DNA from: Eutypa lata
Lineage: Eukaryota > Ascomycota > Sordariomycetes > Xylariales > Diatrypaceae
Assembly: GCA_022661535.1 (NCBI GenBank)
Contig: JAKULF010000003.1
Span: forward strand, 496,001 to 560,000
Direction of reading: 5' to 3'
DNA: 64,000 nt
Part shown: piece after piece, positions 13,059-26,193 of the stretch
Layout: every line of letters starts with the position of its first letter
Numbering within the stretch: the stretch's first letter is position 1
Translations under genes and position numbers: made by a program
The notes under the pieces: generated by a model
The model's database searches: none
Told to the model about the DNA's origin: nothing
What the model saw: the letters and a program-made list of their open reading frames with translations, nothing else

Positions 13059-14192
13059 TCAATGCAGTATATATTGTCTGCTCCCGTAGTCTCTCCAAGA
13101 CAGAAATTCATTCCCTTGCACCATGACAACCGCAGTTTCTTCCGAATGCGAAGTGCCAGCCGTGTTCAGTCTCCCCTCAAACTGGCGGTGGGCATGGTTA
13201 CAGTCCAAGCAAAGCCCAGCCACCTCGAACCGACCATACTCAACCCTGGAAAACCAAGTCAGAGGGTAGAAATTGGAGCTGCGCAAACAACTAGAGCACT
13301 GCGTCGGAAGAGTCGATGCCAGCACGCCGCCCCGGTAGTCCCATTCGTTCGTCATCAGGAGTTCGAACAGGTCGACCGAGAACCCAGGCACCTCTCTCAG
13401 CAGCTGCAGGAAATACTCGTCCCGGCTGAACAGGTACCGAGTGTTGGCCACAAAGTCCAGGACTAGCTGACGCAGCTCTGCGAAAGGCGTCGAATGCGAC
13501 CTGTATGCGACCCGCGCAATGCTGAAGATGGAGTCGACGGTTTGGCTCTCGACTTGGATGACGGATAGCATCGTGTGCTTTGGCAGGGACTCTTGGAACC
13601 TAACGGCCCCGGCCTGGAGATAGTCGTTTAGCTGGGCTAGAATCTTGGCCTTTAGGCTTTCGATTGCGAGGAAATCGGCTAGTACAAATAGATCTACTTT
13701 TGGCTGTACGGAGGTCCTATCTTGCCCTTCGATTTGGACTGTTAGGATTGTTAGCTATGCATATACCGTCTGCCGTGACAGGGTATCCTTCTTACCTTCT
13801 CCAGTGTAGAGCCACCGGATTGCGAGGTCGAGAGTAGTCGGATCTTGCTCGTTGATCACGACGATATTTGTCTGTGCTTCCTATGGAGAATATAGTTACT
13901 ATGAATGCTATTTTGATATTTGAGGGACAATGAAATCTTACCTTGAATTGGCTCGTGAGAGCCTTGAGGAAGAATGGAGATCTAGGGCAGATTATAGCTT
14001 TGTGGAGATTCCATTCTCGTCCCCCACATTGCACTGTGACGTCCGAAAGTAGTCCGGATTGCAGCAGACTGATTTATCATATCAGTATCCCTCTGCTATA
14101 TACTTGTAGGCTATTTAAACTTACTCGGCACCAGACTTGGAAAGCATGTCCTCAGATGTGTAATATTCATTCACTTCCTCGCGTGTAGACAT
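13059..14192 (-). CDS. BTB/POZ-domain protein
   Basis: Four exons (14192-14125, 14068-13942, 13880-13796, 13738-13059) join to 319 residues. After a short acidic start the BTB core reads LLSDVTVQCGGREW, HKAIICPRSPFF and IRWLYTGE. These are the typical beta strand, the conserved D/H/P residues and the LY.G end of a fungal BTB domain. The C-terminal half (about 200 residues) is helical and has a Cys cluster, CSSCLRSS followed later by CLDCN, which could bind a metal. BTB domains dimerise and often link targets to Cullin-3 ubiquitin ligases; many lineage-expanded fungal BTB proteins have no assigned role. A second, diverged BTB protein of the same architecture lies at 22394-23305. Confidence 0.85.
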
Positions 14193-17100
14193 TGTGCGTT
14201 CCCGTGGGCAAGTTTTGCAAAGCAATGTAGCAAACCAGAAAGTGGCGAATGGTAGACGGTTACTAGAAGCTAGGTCGATTCTCAGATTCTCTGCAGGGCG
14301 AGAAGAGGTGATGCGAATGGCAGGCTTGTAACTGGAAAATTGGCACCCTAAGTGAATAGAACCCAAACAGTGAACTGTAGCTAACGACCTAAGGTTGCTG
14401 AACTGGTTGGGAAGTGAATGGCTCAGACAGATCTAGCTTTAAGGAAATAGTAGAAACGGATTTCTTTTGCAGAAGTATGATTATGAATAGTTTTTATAAT
14501 TGCAACTATTCTCTAAACGTAAAATTCTACAGTGTCAGTAATATTGTAGTACTTGTAGCATTGTTCGTTAGGACAATAGGAACATTCACTATAGTGAGTA
14601 GCCTAAGCGCATTACCCTGATTGCATTTAATACGTATTGATAAGAGATAATAGGTTACTAAGTTAACACCTTGAGGCGTTTCCTCTGTGCTTGTTGCGTT
14701 GGTCAGACATAGACTACCATCTTAACCACCACGTTCACATACACATCTCGACTGCCAAATCGTGATTTAAATGTTGGAAACTTTTAAGGATTAGTCGAAA
14801 GGAGTGTCGTAAATTCACATCTTATATAGTCTCATTATCTCGTCATCAAAGGTTCAGAAAGATATTAAGCAAACAAACAAATACTGTCCGATTCTAAAGG
14901 TGTTTGCCAGATCACCAGGAAGTCTAGTTCTACTTATGATCTAGATCGGAAATCTCTATCTGAATACCTATCAAAGTTCCCACCTTGCGATCTTATCATG
15001 GATTCCTTAAGGCCTTAGGGCTAATAGACACCTTAGGAGCCAAGGCATCCACTTTGACAGACTTGCCTAATATCTCTACTCCCAACAAATACGTTAATTA
15101 TTCATGGGAACAATGCCGATAATTAATAGCAAAGGAAGGAGTTTCAGGATAATCTTCACGGGAAATAACTAACAACTTCAGATGCTATACCATCCAATCC
15201 ATGGCAGGTTCCTTGCGCCTCGCGCGTTCCATACAAGTCCTTATTGAAAATAATTGATACAACCTTTTAGTTGTAGGTATATTTATGCTAAAGAGATATA
15301 TACATAAGTGTTATTTAATCTTCCACTGACTTGTCATCCCCGGTTTACAATCAAGTTGTAATGTAGAAGTCCAAGTTTCAACTAGATCTAAAGTAATTGC
15401 ACAGCGTCTGTTCAAGTCGTATTGCACCTGTCTCTTTGCCTTTGGTTGGCACGGTGTTGTGTCTAGAACCCCCCCCCTGTAATAGGGGAATTGTTGGCAC
15501 ATGTGTGGGGGGTTATTACTTACCTAAAGCATATGTAGCAGGAATTACCTTGTTACGAGCTCAGTATTATATATAGTATTTCTTCTGTGCGGCGCCTAGA
15601 GCTTCTTTTATGGTTATAGCCCTTACCCCTCACTTCCTGCTACCACCCCTATACTTTACAACTATAGATAAGCTAAATACAATACGAGAAGGCAGAAAGG
15701 ATACACACAGAAGGCAGGAATGTTTCTGATAAGGGAGAGGAAGTGGCCATCACAGCCGATGAAGTATATAATGTTAGTGACAGGATCCAATACTGTTTGG
15801 TGGAGCATGTTGAATGTAGTTGAATGGGAGGCAAAGGCTACTTAAGGAACGTAGAACGCGTCGTCTATATGCTGAACTCTGCTTTTAGTACTAGAGAAGA
15901 TTTAAAAAAATCTTGAGTATGTTCTATACAAGCACAGTACTCCCAGAACTGAACAGCACAAAATCTAAGAGATAAGTTAGTTTAATATGAAGAATATGTA
16001 ACATAATACTGCCTAGGGTTTAGATACCTATATTGTCCAGCATCAGACACAACTAAGGTTGTCATTCTTGAATCCCCGTTGAAGGGAGCCCGAGACCACA
16101 AGCTGTCTATTCAATATACTATAGTCGTAATAACTCAATATGAAAGAATGATGATTTGTTACGTTTGACTAATCTCACCAACCTTTTTATATATTTTAAA
16201 TGTAAGACGTCGTTCACTCATTGCCGACACCTAGTATTAATGATAGAAACTCGTGACAGCTCTAGAAATTTGTCTATGTAGCGGGTATAGGTGGACCCGC
16301 ATTGGGTATCGTGAAGATATGTCAAGGTACGCTACCCTTAGCTATACAGAGAGAGTACCATTCTATGAAATGGAAATTGAGCCAAGTTGATAAGTATATA
16401 TTCATTCATAACAGTATTAAGTTCGAATGAAATTAATCATTGAAGAAAAACCTGCAAAGAAATCACCATAAATTCTCGTACACACCAAAGTGAACCTAGT
16501 TAGAGCTCTATACTTCCGTAATAGGAGGTTTCCACAATTATCCGCGCCAATAGAATGCTTTCCAGCAATGTCACTCATGGTTCAGATTTTGAATGCTGCA
16601 GCAAATTTCCGCTGTCTTTTCATTCAATATACCAACCTACCTTAATTGAATCATATATGCTGAATGGGTACCTATCAGTTATATCCCCATTATCTACTTA
16701 GCCTTGACTAAAATAAAGCGTTGAGGTGATTAGGATGATAACTTAAGATGATTAAAGGGCAATTTCAACCCCGTATTCTACTAACTACATGTACTATGTA
16801 CGGAAAGATTGCGGTGTCATGTCTTCTACATATACCTAGGCGTTGCCATTATTGGTCTTGGCTCACTTAAAATTCTTCAATCTAGACTCTTGGTCGGGTT
16901 TCAAACCGTCTAACTACCCACTAGAAGGTTAAGACCATCTAAAGCTATTGAATACGAGAAGCGGAACTCGGTGAGAGCTAACTAGTTGCACTATCCGCTT
17001 CTCGACGAAGGGAATAGTCAAATAAATGCTGTGCGACACATAGCTCCACCCCTAGGGAAATTGTAGGCGATATAGAGGTTGCTATGTGCGTAAGATGTAG

Positions 17101-18602
17101 CTAAGCGTGTCAAGTGTCGGCTATGATGGCAGTCCGCACGGCTCATCCGTAAGCTCTTGATGATGGAACAAGATCCCCTAAATTTCCTAGCTCCAGATGT
17201 TTTTGACGGGGACGTCGGGGAGCATCCGATTTAGCTCGAAACTTTACCCTAGACTTTTGGAAGCCGAAACTTGGGAAACATTTGGCTTGGCATTGTAGAA
17301 TTTGTTGCAATACATACCTACCTTACGTACGTAGTTACACATCATTACGATGACATTCATTCAAAGCTGGGTCGTTATTTGTGGCACTTAAGGTAACCGT
17401 TAAATACCGGATGGAAGAGGTATAAAATGGAAATGGTCAATGCGTGTATTTGTCCCACCGAGGCGGTTTGCCGGCTTACCATTCCATTGTCCCTTTTTCT
17501 TCTTCAGCTTGGAATTCTCCACGGATAATAAGAATTAGATTACGCCAACCGTGATACGTAGCCCGCCACAGGAATTCCAAACCTGATAATGAATTGCAAT
17601 ACCTGTCGGCAGCCGTTCCGCATAGTGGTTATCCATGCCATCGGGGAAGGACGTGAATGAGTAGGACCTGTAGTTGAAGAATTTTGAAAAACTGACGTTG
17701 ACATTGGCGCGCCGATCCGTCAGAATCTGGAAAAGGCTGCGGCTAACGGGAACTTTGTGGAGAAATATAAAGAATGTGGAGTGATGACTCTTCTCCGACA
17801 ACCGATGTCATTGCGTCCATGTGGACCTTTCGGCTATCGGCCTCATACCCTTGAGATACGCCAAAACGCCAATCCAATCAGATCGTATTTGACCTTCTTC
17901 TCCCTACTCGCACAGCCAATGAAGGCGGTCTCAGTTATTGAAACTTGAATTCTGTTAATCTCTAGTTCCCGGCTCGGAGGATGTGATCAGATAAATGACA
18001 ACCATGTGCCACTTGTCCATGATGTAAACCATCCAACAGAGTCTCATAGTTTCCTTGGACGTTTCATGCATACATCATCACCTTTCCTACAGTTCATAGC
18101 CAGTTCATCGGTCTGGACCATGAGTACCGGGCAGGATAATATGTTTCTTTGAAGCCGCCCCGGCCGTGTTACTAACTATGTATGTATTTAAATGAGTACC
18201 TTGAAGGCGCAGTCTTGGTATCAAACAAGCCACATGGATTCCCCCGACCGGATGGGTCTGGCTAGTTCGGTGGGTTTAAGCTGGGAATGTTGTGTAAGTG
18301 CACCGGCATAGATAGCCGTATCTCGGTTTCGCCCGCCCGGTTCAAGGTCGTGGTGATGAATCGATTGCCGATGCGCTTGTTTGCCTCTTTCATGCATGTG
18401 GCACTGGCGGAATTTTTTCTTTATTATGTTATCCATGGTATCCCAGGTGTTTTATTGCTCGCCTTTCGATGCTGCATTCATTTGGTAATTAGTTCTACCA
18501 CCCTTTTGGAACGATATCCAACTATATTGTCTGCACAAGTAATGTGTTTGTATACGTTGCATTCAACTCATCATTGATATTGCTTGCTTCTTACTGTATT
18601 GC
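14193..18602. other. 4.4-kb gene-poor, AT-rich stretch
   Basis: I found no gene. Sequence is AT-rich with homopolymer patches, such as a C-run near 15470. A minus-strand frame at 17535-17801 (88 codons) is the longest of interest, but it shows no motif or supported splice partners. Confidence 0.45.
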
Positions 18603-21333
18603 ATGCTTGTGAAGACTATGTCTCCCACAAGACGATGTTCCCGTTTGGCCAAGGGTGTCGGAATCGATACCACTGCCCACAAACGACAGGTCCCAGACGA
18701 TCTGGTCGATCGTGCAGCGGAAGCCATTTCCCCTTTTGACAAATTTCTGGAGGACGATCCTACCGTAAAGGAATGGATTCAAGATCATATTCCCAGTCGA
18801 CAAAGCATCATCCCCTATTTCACAGGCCTCTTTCCTTTTACGAAATGGATAGCTAGATATAACACACGATGGCTTACCGGAGATCTGATTGCCGGTTAGA
18901 ACAGAAGCCCCGAAATTGACTCGACAGCTAGGACTCATCGTTTGCTAACTGGTTAATAGGCACAACACTTGCACTGGTGATGGTACCCCAGGGTCTGTCT
19001 TACGCCCTCCTTGGAAACCTGAGCCCGGAATATGGAATTTACACATCTTTTGTTGGCACGGCGCTGTATTGGATATTCGGGACATCAAAAGACATCGCTA
19101 TCGGCGTATGCATAACCACGACCCTCGTCGTTAACTTTTGTCTAACTACTCGTGCTAACTGTTACACACAGGCCACTGCAGTCGTCTCCCTACTAGTCGG
19201 CAAGACGGGCGACCGGGTACTCGAGCAACACCCCGAGTTCACGCGCGAAGAGATCGCCAAAGCCCACGCATTCATATGCGGATGCATCCTCCTCGCCTTC
19301 GGCCTGCTCAAGCTAGACTGGCTCATCGAGTTCATCCCTCACATGGCCATCTCGGCATTTGTGACCGGGGCTGCGATCACGATCACTCTGAGCCAGCTGC
19401 CGACGTTGCTGGGAATCACCGGCATCAACACGAGAGGGCCGGCCTACCGGGTCGCCATCGACTTCTTCAAGGGGCTCAGGGGGGTCAAGCTCGACGCGGC
19501 GGTCGGGCTGACCGCTTTGGCCCTCCTGTACCTCATCAAGTGGTTCTGCGAGCACATGGCGACGCGGCAACCGCAGCGGAAGAAGCTGTGGTCGACGTTC
19601 TTCTCGCTCCGGTTCACGTTCACCGTTCTTCTTTATATCCTTATCAGCTTTCTAGTCAATAGGGGCCTCCCTCTCGGCGAGTCGCGATTCCGCCTTCTCG
19701 GGCACATTCCCACTGGTATGGACAGCTGAGTGCTCCCCGTTATACGGACTAAGCTTATGCAAATAAATAGGATTTGTGCATGTGGGCACTCCCACTCTTA
19801 ACCCGAAGCTCCTCTCGGCCATCTTACCCGATCTTCCCGCAGCCGTCATCATCATTATCATCGAGCACATTGCCATCGGCAAATCGTTTGGCCAGATCAA
19901 CAACTACGCGATCGTCCCTTCGCAGGAAATAATATCGCTAGCCGCCACCAATATTCTCGGCACCTTCGTGGGTGCATACGCCTCGACCGGCTCGTTCGGT
20001 GGTAGTGCCATCTACTCTAAGGCGGGCGTCCGAACGCCCCTAGCTGGAGTTTTCACCGCCTGTCTCCTCGCGCTAGCCTTATATGTTCTAACCACTGTAC
20101 TCTATTATATTCCTATGGCTAGCATGGCTGCTCTCATCATCCACGCCGTGATTAACCTAGTCACCTCCCCCGAGCACCTATACAAGTCCTGGCTGATCTC
20201 ACCTCCCGACGTCATCATATACTTCGTAGGCGTGTTCGTTTCGATTTTCACGTCGCTCGAGAATGGCATCTACGTCACGGTGGCTCTTTCGCTGGCACTC
20301 TTGCTGCTACGCTTTGCTCGTTCGCAGGGCAGACTTATGGGTCGACTCCAAGTGCACCATTATCCCTCTAGGAAAAACAGCGGTGATTCCCAAAGTTTGT
20401 TGTCGAAGAACTCACGGAGTGCTTTCTTGCCCCTAGACCGAGCCGATGCATCAAACCCCGCCATCGCAGTCAAATCGCCACGCCTCGGTGTCTTCATATA
20501 CCGGTTTGCCGCGGGCTTCAACTACCTCAACCAAGCGCAGCACGTCGACCACATCCTAGAACACGTCAAGGAAGAAACCCGGCGAACGAAGCGAACCGAA
20601 TACAAGCACCCTGGCGTAAGTTCTTTGTACCCACCCATCCACCCACCTACCCACCAACCTAACCCCACTCTACTACTACCCCTTTAACTAACAAACAAAC
20701 CAACACACACAGGATTGCCCCTGGAACGAGCAACCAACGGAGAAGAAGAGCAAACTACTCGACCAACCCGACCCCGAACTCCTAAAGCCCACCCTCAAAG
20801 CCGTGATCCTGGACTTCTCGGCCGTGAACAGCCTCGACAGCGGCGCCGTCGAAGGCCTCCTCGACCTGCGGAGCCAGCTCGACCGCTGGGCGGCCCCCGA
20901 CCCCGTCGAGTGGCACTTCGCGTGCGTGGGGGACCGGTGGACGCGGCGCGCCCTGGCCGTCGCCGGGTTCGGGTACCCGAGCAACAAGCAGCGGCAGCTC
21001 GACCTCCTGGACGGCCGCCGCGGGTGGGAGCCGCCGGTCTTCAGCCTGGCGGAGAAGGCGGGCCTCGAGCCGCGCGAGGGCGTCGTGGTGGAGGAGCCGG
21101 CGCCTGTGGCCATGGCCATGGCCATGGTCGGAAGAAGGGAGGCCGCGGATGAGGCCGAGAAGGGAAATATCAAGCGGAGGAGCTCGAGCTCCGTGTACAG
21201 ACGGTCGAAATTGGCCGCGGTGTATGGCATCAACAGGCCGAATTTCCATATTGATTTGGAGGCCGCGGTGGAGGCTTGCGAGAGGTCCCTGGAGCGGAGA
21301 GGTGGAGGGGTTGGAGACAAAGAAGGATTGTAG
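18603..21333 (+). CDS. Sulfate permease (SulP family with STAS domain)
   Basis: Five exons (18603-18894, 18960-19105, 19172-19715, 19771-20615, 20713-21333) give 815 residues; a second Met at 18618 gives 810. The N-terminal cytosolic part leads into DLIAGTTLALVMVPQGLSY, the SulP signature at the first helices. It is followed by GIYTSFVGTALYW and EHIAIGKSFGQINNY. The C-terminal STAS domain runs from about PRLGVFIYRF to VILDFSAVNSLDSGAVEG and is split by the fourth intron. SulP proteins carry sulfate (sometimes other oxyanions) into the cell together with protons. The second intron (19106-19171, 66 nt) has no stop and keeps frame, so a retained form would add 22 residues; its GTATGC, GCTAAC and CACAG signals argue that it is removed. 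The region after STAS is GC-rich and low in complexity. Confidence 0.9.
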
Positions 21334-22393
21334 CTATGTGTAGAAGGGAAGGTTTGGTTTACGGTGTTGTAGATTTAGTGATGACTGATGATATTTAATT
21401 CATGATACCCAGATTAATATGCTTTATCGTTCATAATGCAGTGCTTTCTGTAAGAATATTCCGCTTACTCCGAATCAAAGTTCTAAATCGCTTGTTGAAA
21501 GGCATGCAGTAATTATACCACTATGCTACAAAGACGACCTGGTGTACCTACTCAGTCAGGAGCCCCTATTTACAAGAGGTTTCTTACGTAATCAGGTGGG
21601 GCTTAAGTTATGTATCTTCCACTGGAAATGACTTTGACTTGTAGAATTCATACAATGAACGGGGACAACGATAAGCTCTGTGCTATCTGGAACAAGGATG
21701 TAATCAAGGATATGTATACCTGCAGCAGTTATCTGTAAAAGGGGTGTTTGTATTATCATATCAACAAGAAGTACTAACATATGAATACTGTCTATCTATT
21801 TTATGGTTTAACTTCGCAGTTCTTCTATTTGATAATATCTGTAAAGCCTTTTGCATGACTTGTGTGGAACTACTTAGTGCTGGTCCTAACAGGGTTATTT
21901 CTTAGGTATAAACCCCTATGATGTTATTCTCACTATTAGACGCTTTTATGCCAGTGTAATCATATAGATTAGTTCTCTTCAATGTTAATTTTTTAGTGCT
22001 CATTGTCTATTTGATAGCAATCGTGTCTGTTGTTAGCTATTATCTATTAGGCCTATCAACGAATTTGTGTACTACTGAATCATGGCAGGTAGATCGGTAC
22101 TTGGTAGGGCCACTCATGTCGTCGTGACATGTACGCTTGTACTCCAGCCCATTTCGTGGGTCATAAAAATTCCTGGGGGTTTGGTGAGTTGTCGTGGGCG
22201 ACTACGAGGGGTTGTTTTCCTCAAAGTGTCCGCATTTGTTTCTTGTTTAATGGTTTTTCGTTTCTATTGACCTAATTCTTAGCGCAATTCAAGTCCATCA
22301 CCGGAACTTTACCATCAATTTTCGTTCTGAGACACATCCAAGCATAACTTCCATAAACAGTAGGCCATAGCAGGAGTAAGAGCAGCACGCAGA
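21334..22393. other. Intergenic with possible degraded LTR fragment
   Basis: AT-rich spacer. Positions about 21561-21597 contain a word pattern (CCCCTATTTAcAAGaGGTT, then CTTAcGTAATCAG) that recurs with few changes at 47645-47682. This suggests two relics of one repeat family. I see no gene. Confidence 0.35.
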
Positions 22394-23305
22394 ATGATTT
22401 CCATTCAGGACCACTTCAAAGTGTAAGTAAAATACGCAGCACCAAAAAAACCCCGATTTTGTTCGAAGTACTAATTCTAATGTAACAGCCTCCTCGACTC
22501 CGGTGAAGAATCCGATGTTGTGGTCGAGTGTGGCAAGCAGACATGGAACCTCCACCGCTGTATCCTCCGCCGCTCTCCATGGTTCGAGAGAGCGCTCAAC
22601 GGATGTTCTCGTGTATGTTGCAGACAGGAATTCCCCAAATCCTTAGGCGGGTTACACTAATCTAGGCTTCGGCCATACAGCGAACCACGGACAGAATCAC
22701 TCTTCACGAGTTCCCGCCGGATGTAATCCATTTCCTCCTGGAATACATCTACACCGGAAGTAAGGCCAACGTACTGTTCCTTTAAAAACGCGCCGTGCTA
22801 AAGTATAAACACAGAACTCGATTGTGGAGAGATGCGTCCCGAGCCGAAGCAGACGATGCTATGTTTCGACCTCTTTTACATCGGCGACTTCTTCCTGATT
22901 CCGGAGATAAAGTGGGAGGGGTTGATACGGTTCTCCCAAGGCCTTGAGAGAGTAACCAGACAGTTATCTATTGTCACTCAGGGAGGATTTACCTACTATC
23001 AAGGGCTCGAAGGATGCATTTCTATCATTCGTGCCATGTTCACCTCGGAGACACCGGCCCGGGATGAGTGTCTCCCCCTCCTGATGGATTTCCTGCACCG
23101 CGAACGTCACATGCTCTTTCGGAACCCCGACTTCGCAGCACTATTCGACGAGATCCCCACCTTCGCCTGTGCCATGCTGAAGGCTATCTCGAGGGCCATC
23201 ATTCTCTCATCCGCTTATTACGAATGGGAGGAGAGATTCGACAAATGCCCCAGCTTCGTCGCTGTGGTGCTACGGTCTATGATCAGTAACAACAAAATCT
23301 TCTAA
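22394..23305 (+). CDS. BTB/POZ-domain protein (second copy of the type)
   Basis: Four exons (22394-22422, 22489-22612, 22666-22759, 22815-23305) give 245 residues. The protein starts MISIQDHFKVLLDSG, then SDVVVECGKQTWNLHR, ILRRSPWFERAL and LLEYIYTG. These are the conserved strand, helix and closing motif of a fungal BTB/POZ domain. The rest is helical with no further domain I know. The first exon codes only nine full residues; it was chosen because its splice donor restores VLLDSG ahead of the BTB core. Compared with the protein at 13059-14192 it shares the domain order but lacks the Cys-pair region. The likely role is protein-protein contact. Confidence 0.8.
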
Positions 23306-23722
23306 TACTTAGTAGGGCTACTCCCTAGAGTGGTTCCTTAGTGAATGTCGCAAGCTATGAAGATGCGGTATTGGGTGAAGGGCTTGTCAAGCGAGGCAGT
23401 TTATTTCTACTGTTACCGTAGACGTGGATATTCATAACCTTCCAAGAAGGTACAAGGTGGAAAGCCTGACAGGGTAGCGATGCTTTGCAAGGTGTCGCAT
23501 TCAAAATTGCCCTATATTTGCTCTGCTACAGCTCTGAAGAAGAAAGGGAAGAAAAAGAGCCCTTTTGGAGGGGGGTCACCCCTCCCTTATATACACCAAG
23601 GTGGTGGAGCCACTCTACCCCTCTAGACCTGGGTCTTTTACTGTGACACAAGGGTTCGTTGAACATAGCCATACAAATAAGGACTATTAGTTGTAGGTAG
23701 TTCTGGACCAGATAAGACTTTA
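23306..23722. other. Intergenic between convergent genes
   Basis: About 400 bases between the stop of the BTB gene and the stop of the amidase gene. No gene is seen; both transcripts must terminate here. Confidence 0.4.
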
Positions 23723-26193
23723 TTAGGTGAATTTTAAAATATCCCCTGACAAAGTGCTCTGGAACAGGGTCATTTCCGACTTTGTATTTCCAAATACTTT
23801 CTTGCCAGTTTTCACACGGCTCTCTATGTAGCCTTTCCTAGCCAAGTCTTCTACCAACGCGGTGAGAGACGAATCCGTCCCTTTGTAGAACATTAGCGAT
23901 ATTTCAGAAGGGTAACTTGTATCAACTTTTACATACCCGCTGCACTCATCAAGCACACATTGACTGGGAGTTCCTCTGTCTCTCCCGTAATTTTTGACGG
24001 TTGTGGCACTTGACCAACTGTGGTAAGAAGTAAGCAATTTCTCTAACCTACAGTTGGCTATACACTATATTTCTTACCCGGGAGAACGATACAGGGGATT
24101 CCGGCAAGACTGGATTGGTGATCTTCTCGCTCAATCCAATTATAATCGGATGATTGACTCTCTGGGTCCCTATGGATAGCCATGTCAGGAGACCATGTTG
24201 ACCATAAGGAGGGGAGGGCTCTCTTACTTGCGATAGGCATCTCGATAGAAAGGGGTCAACTCCGTGAATGGGAAAACCATAACCGTCTTAAACCCGTCGC
24301 CGTCGAAGACTTCGTTTCTTAGCCAAGTCTTGTAAACTTCCTTCCGTTGTTGGGCCCGCTCGATCTCCTGTGTAGTGATGCTTGAACCGCGCGCCCTATT
24401 TTAACTTTTAGCAAAGTCCACTCAAGTATGAATACGTACTATGTTACCAGCAGTGTTGTATGACCGGGTGCACGTAGGGATGAGTTCCAAAGGCGTTTTG
24501 GTAGTCACTACGGAACTGCCTAAAGTTCTCATAGTAACCACTCCAGAGCAATGTCATGAAGGTCTAAGAGGAATTTCAGTATGCCAATATTAGGGGCTTT
24601 TAGAGACATATGGTCTTACATCTTGCAAATAGGTCGAGATAGGAACCGAGTCCCCAGATGGATTATCCTTGAGCCACTTATCGGCCAGGTCGATGGTCGT
24701 CCTCTGGATACCGACACACCGCTCTAGTTTACCAACTGCTGATTCCATACATTCTTTCATTGGACCTTCCGGATACTGGTTCCAATAATCTGAAGGGAAT
24801 AAAATCTTTGGAGCTCTCTGTTCCGTTGTAGGTTAGCACTATAGATAAAAGGTTTTGACAAAGTTGTTTTAACGTACATCATGAAATCCCAAGCCAGGAC
24901 TATCAGGGACCTCGAATAGTAACCTCGTCGAATCGCGGAATAACTCCACATCGCGGCAGACGGTACCATATGTGTCAATGCCCCTGGGGTTGTTGGTAAG
25001 CCATTAGAAGTCGGCTGGGACAAATAACTAACTTAATGAGTGGGATTACGCCATGCATATTGACAGCATCCTGGCTAGGTCTAATGGCAAACATGCCCAT
25101 CATGGCTGCTGGTCCACGAATGCTACCACCAGCTGTCTGGAGGTCAGCAGCCTAGATCCAAAGCCAGTCTACTTCCGGTAATACTCACTATCAGACCCAA
25201 TGCCAAGGTCTACCCAATCATACCCTGCCAGTGCAACACATGTACCGGAACTACTCCCTCGAGGTGAGAGGTATCCGTCACCCCGTGGATTCCAGGGGCA
25301 ATGGTAGTCAACCCAATCTGCTGTAGGCTGGTCGCTGGAGGCAAACTGAGTGCATTTTGTCTTCCCAATAATGACGGCGCCTAGTCGTATCAGCTGAGAC
25401 ACGATGGCGGCGTTCTCCGTCTGAGGCCCGTACAATCTTGCATATGACCTTGACTGGCCGGTTGTTTTTACACCTTTCATGTGGATTATATCTTTCACGG
25501 TGACGCGAACCCCGTTCAAGGGCTTATCCGGTGTCAGTGGGTAGTGCAACTTTGATGGGACAGGAATCATGAGGTATCCATCACGCATATGTGTGACTGG
25601 TTCAAACCTATTCATTCGGAGGCATGTAAGCATTGTCGAGGGAGCAAATGTCATCCTTAACTTAGGTCATACACTTACGTATCGTTATCATATGTTTGGA
25701 TCATAGGACACTGGAATGCTTCGTACACATCGGGAAATAGTTTCCAGGTGCGATGTATTCTTCTTCTATGCATGAAGTATGGCCCTTGAGGGATTTCTGA
25801 ATAGCTATTTGGGGACAAATAATGAAGTGAATGGCAACCTAAGTCCCTGAGAAACGCTTTATCATCCTCTTTAAGAGGGAATATTGCATCTACATGGGTA
25901 GTGATTAGAACAATTGATTCCAAGAATACCTTTTCAAAGTCGGCATCCTTTTGAAAGGAGGAAACACGACTTCTCAATGACTCTTCGCTTCCAATGCGAA
26001 TATCGAAAACTGTTGTGGAAGAAAACTGCAAATCCGTTAGGCTATTCTCTTCCGTCGTGTTCTTTCGAGTGATAGGATTATGTAAATTTATGGCCTCTAA
26101 AGTACCCGTCGGAAGTGGATTTGACTCGACCAAAAATTGGGAGCCTCCTATAGTGGAGCGAACAATCGTCTCCTCGTAGAAAGTGCTAGTCAT
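23723..26193 (-). CDS. Amidase-signature enzyme with N-terminal extension
   Basis: Ten exons on the minus strand (26193-25679, 25607-25189, 25132-25033, 24983-24878, 24817-24620, 24563-24448, 24395-24228, 24169-24078, 24017-23937, 23880-23723) join without a break to 650 residues. The catalytic triad of amidase-signature enzymes is visible: Lys about 210 in TVKDIIHMKG, cis-Ser about 291 in RGSSSG, and the nucleophile Ser about 315 in GSDTGGSIRGPA. The 24-residue Ser-Ser spacing is as expected. The first 170 residues, ending with PQGPYFMHRRRIHRTW, belong to a fungal subfamily in which such an extension precedes the amidase core. These enzymes hydrolyse amides or transfer acyl groups; the substrate here is unknown. 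Two introns fall next to catalytic residues. Confidence 0.9.

Noticed and set aside
15311..15502. 63-codon minus-strand frame next to a C-run
   Set aside because: Short, no motif, low-complexity surroundings.
17535..17801. 88-codon minus-strand frame before the sulfate permease
   Set aside because: No recognisable family and no convincing introns.
25608..25678. A 23-nt intron in the amidase gene (acceptor GTTAAG)
   Set aside because: Too short for this genome; the 71-nt alternative ending at AATAG keeps the same frame.
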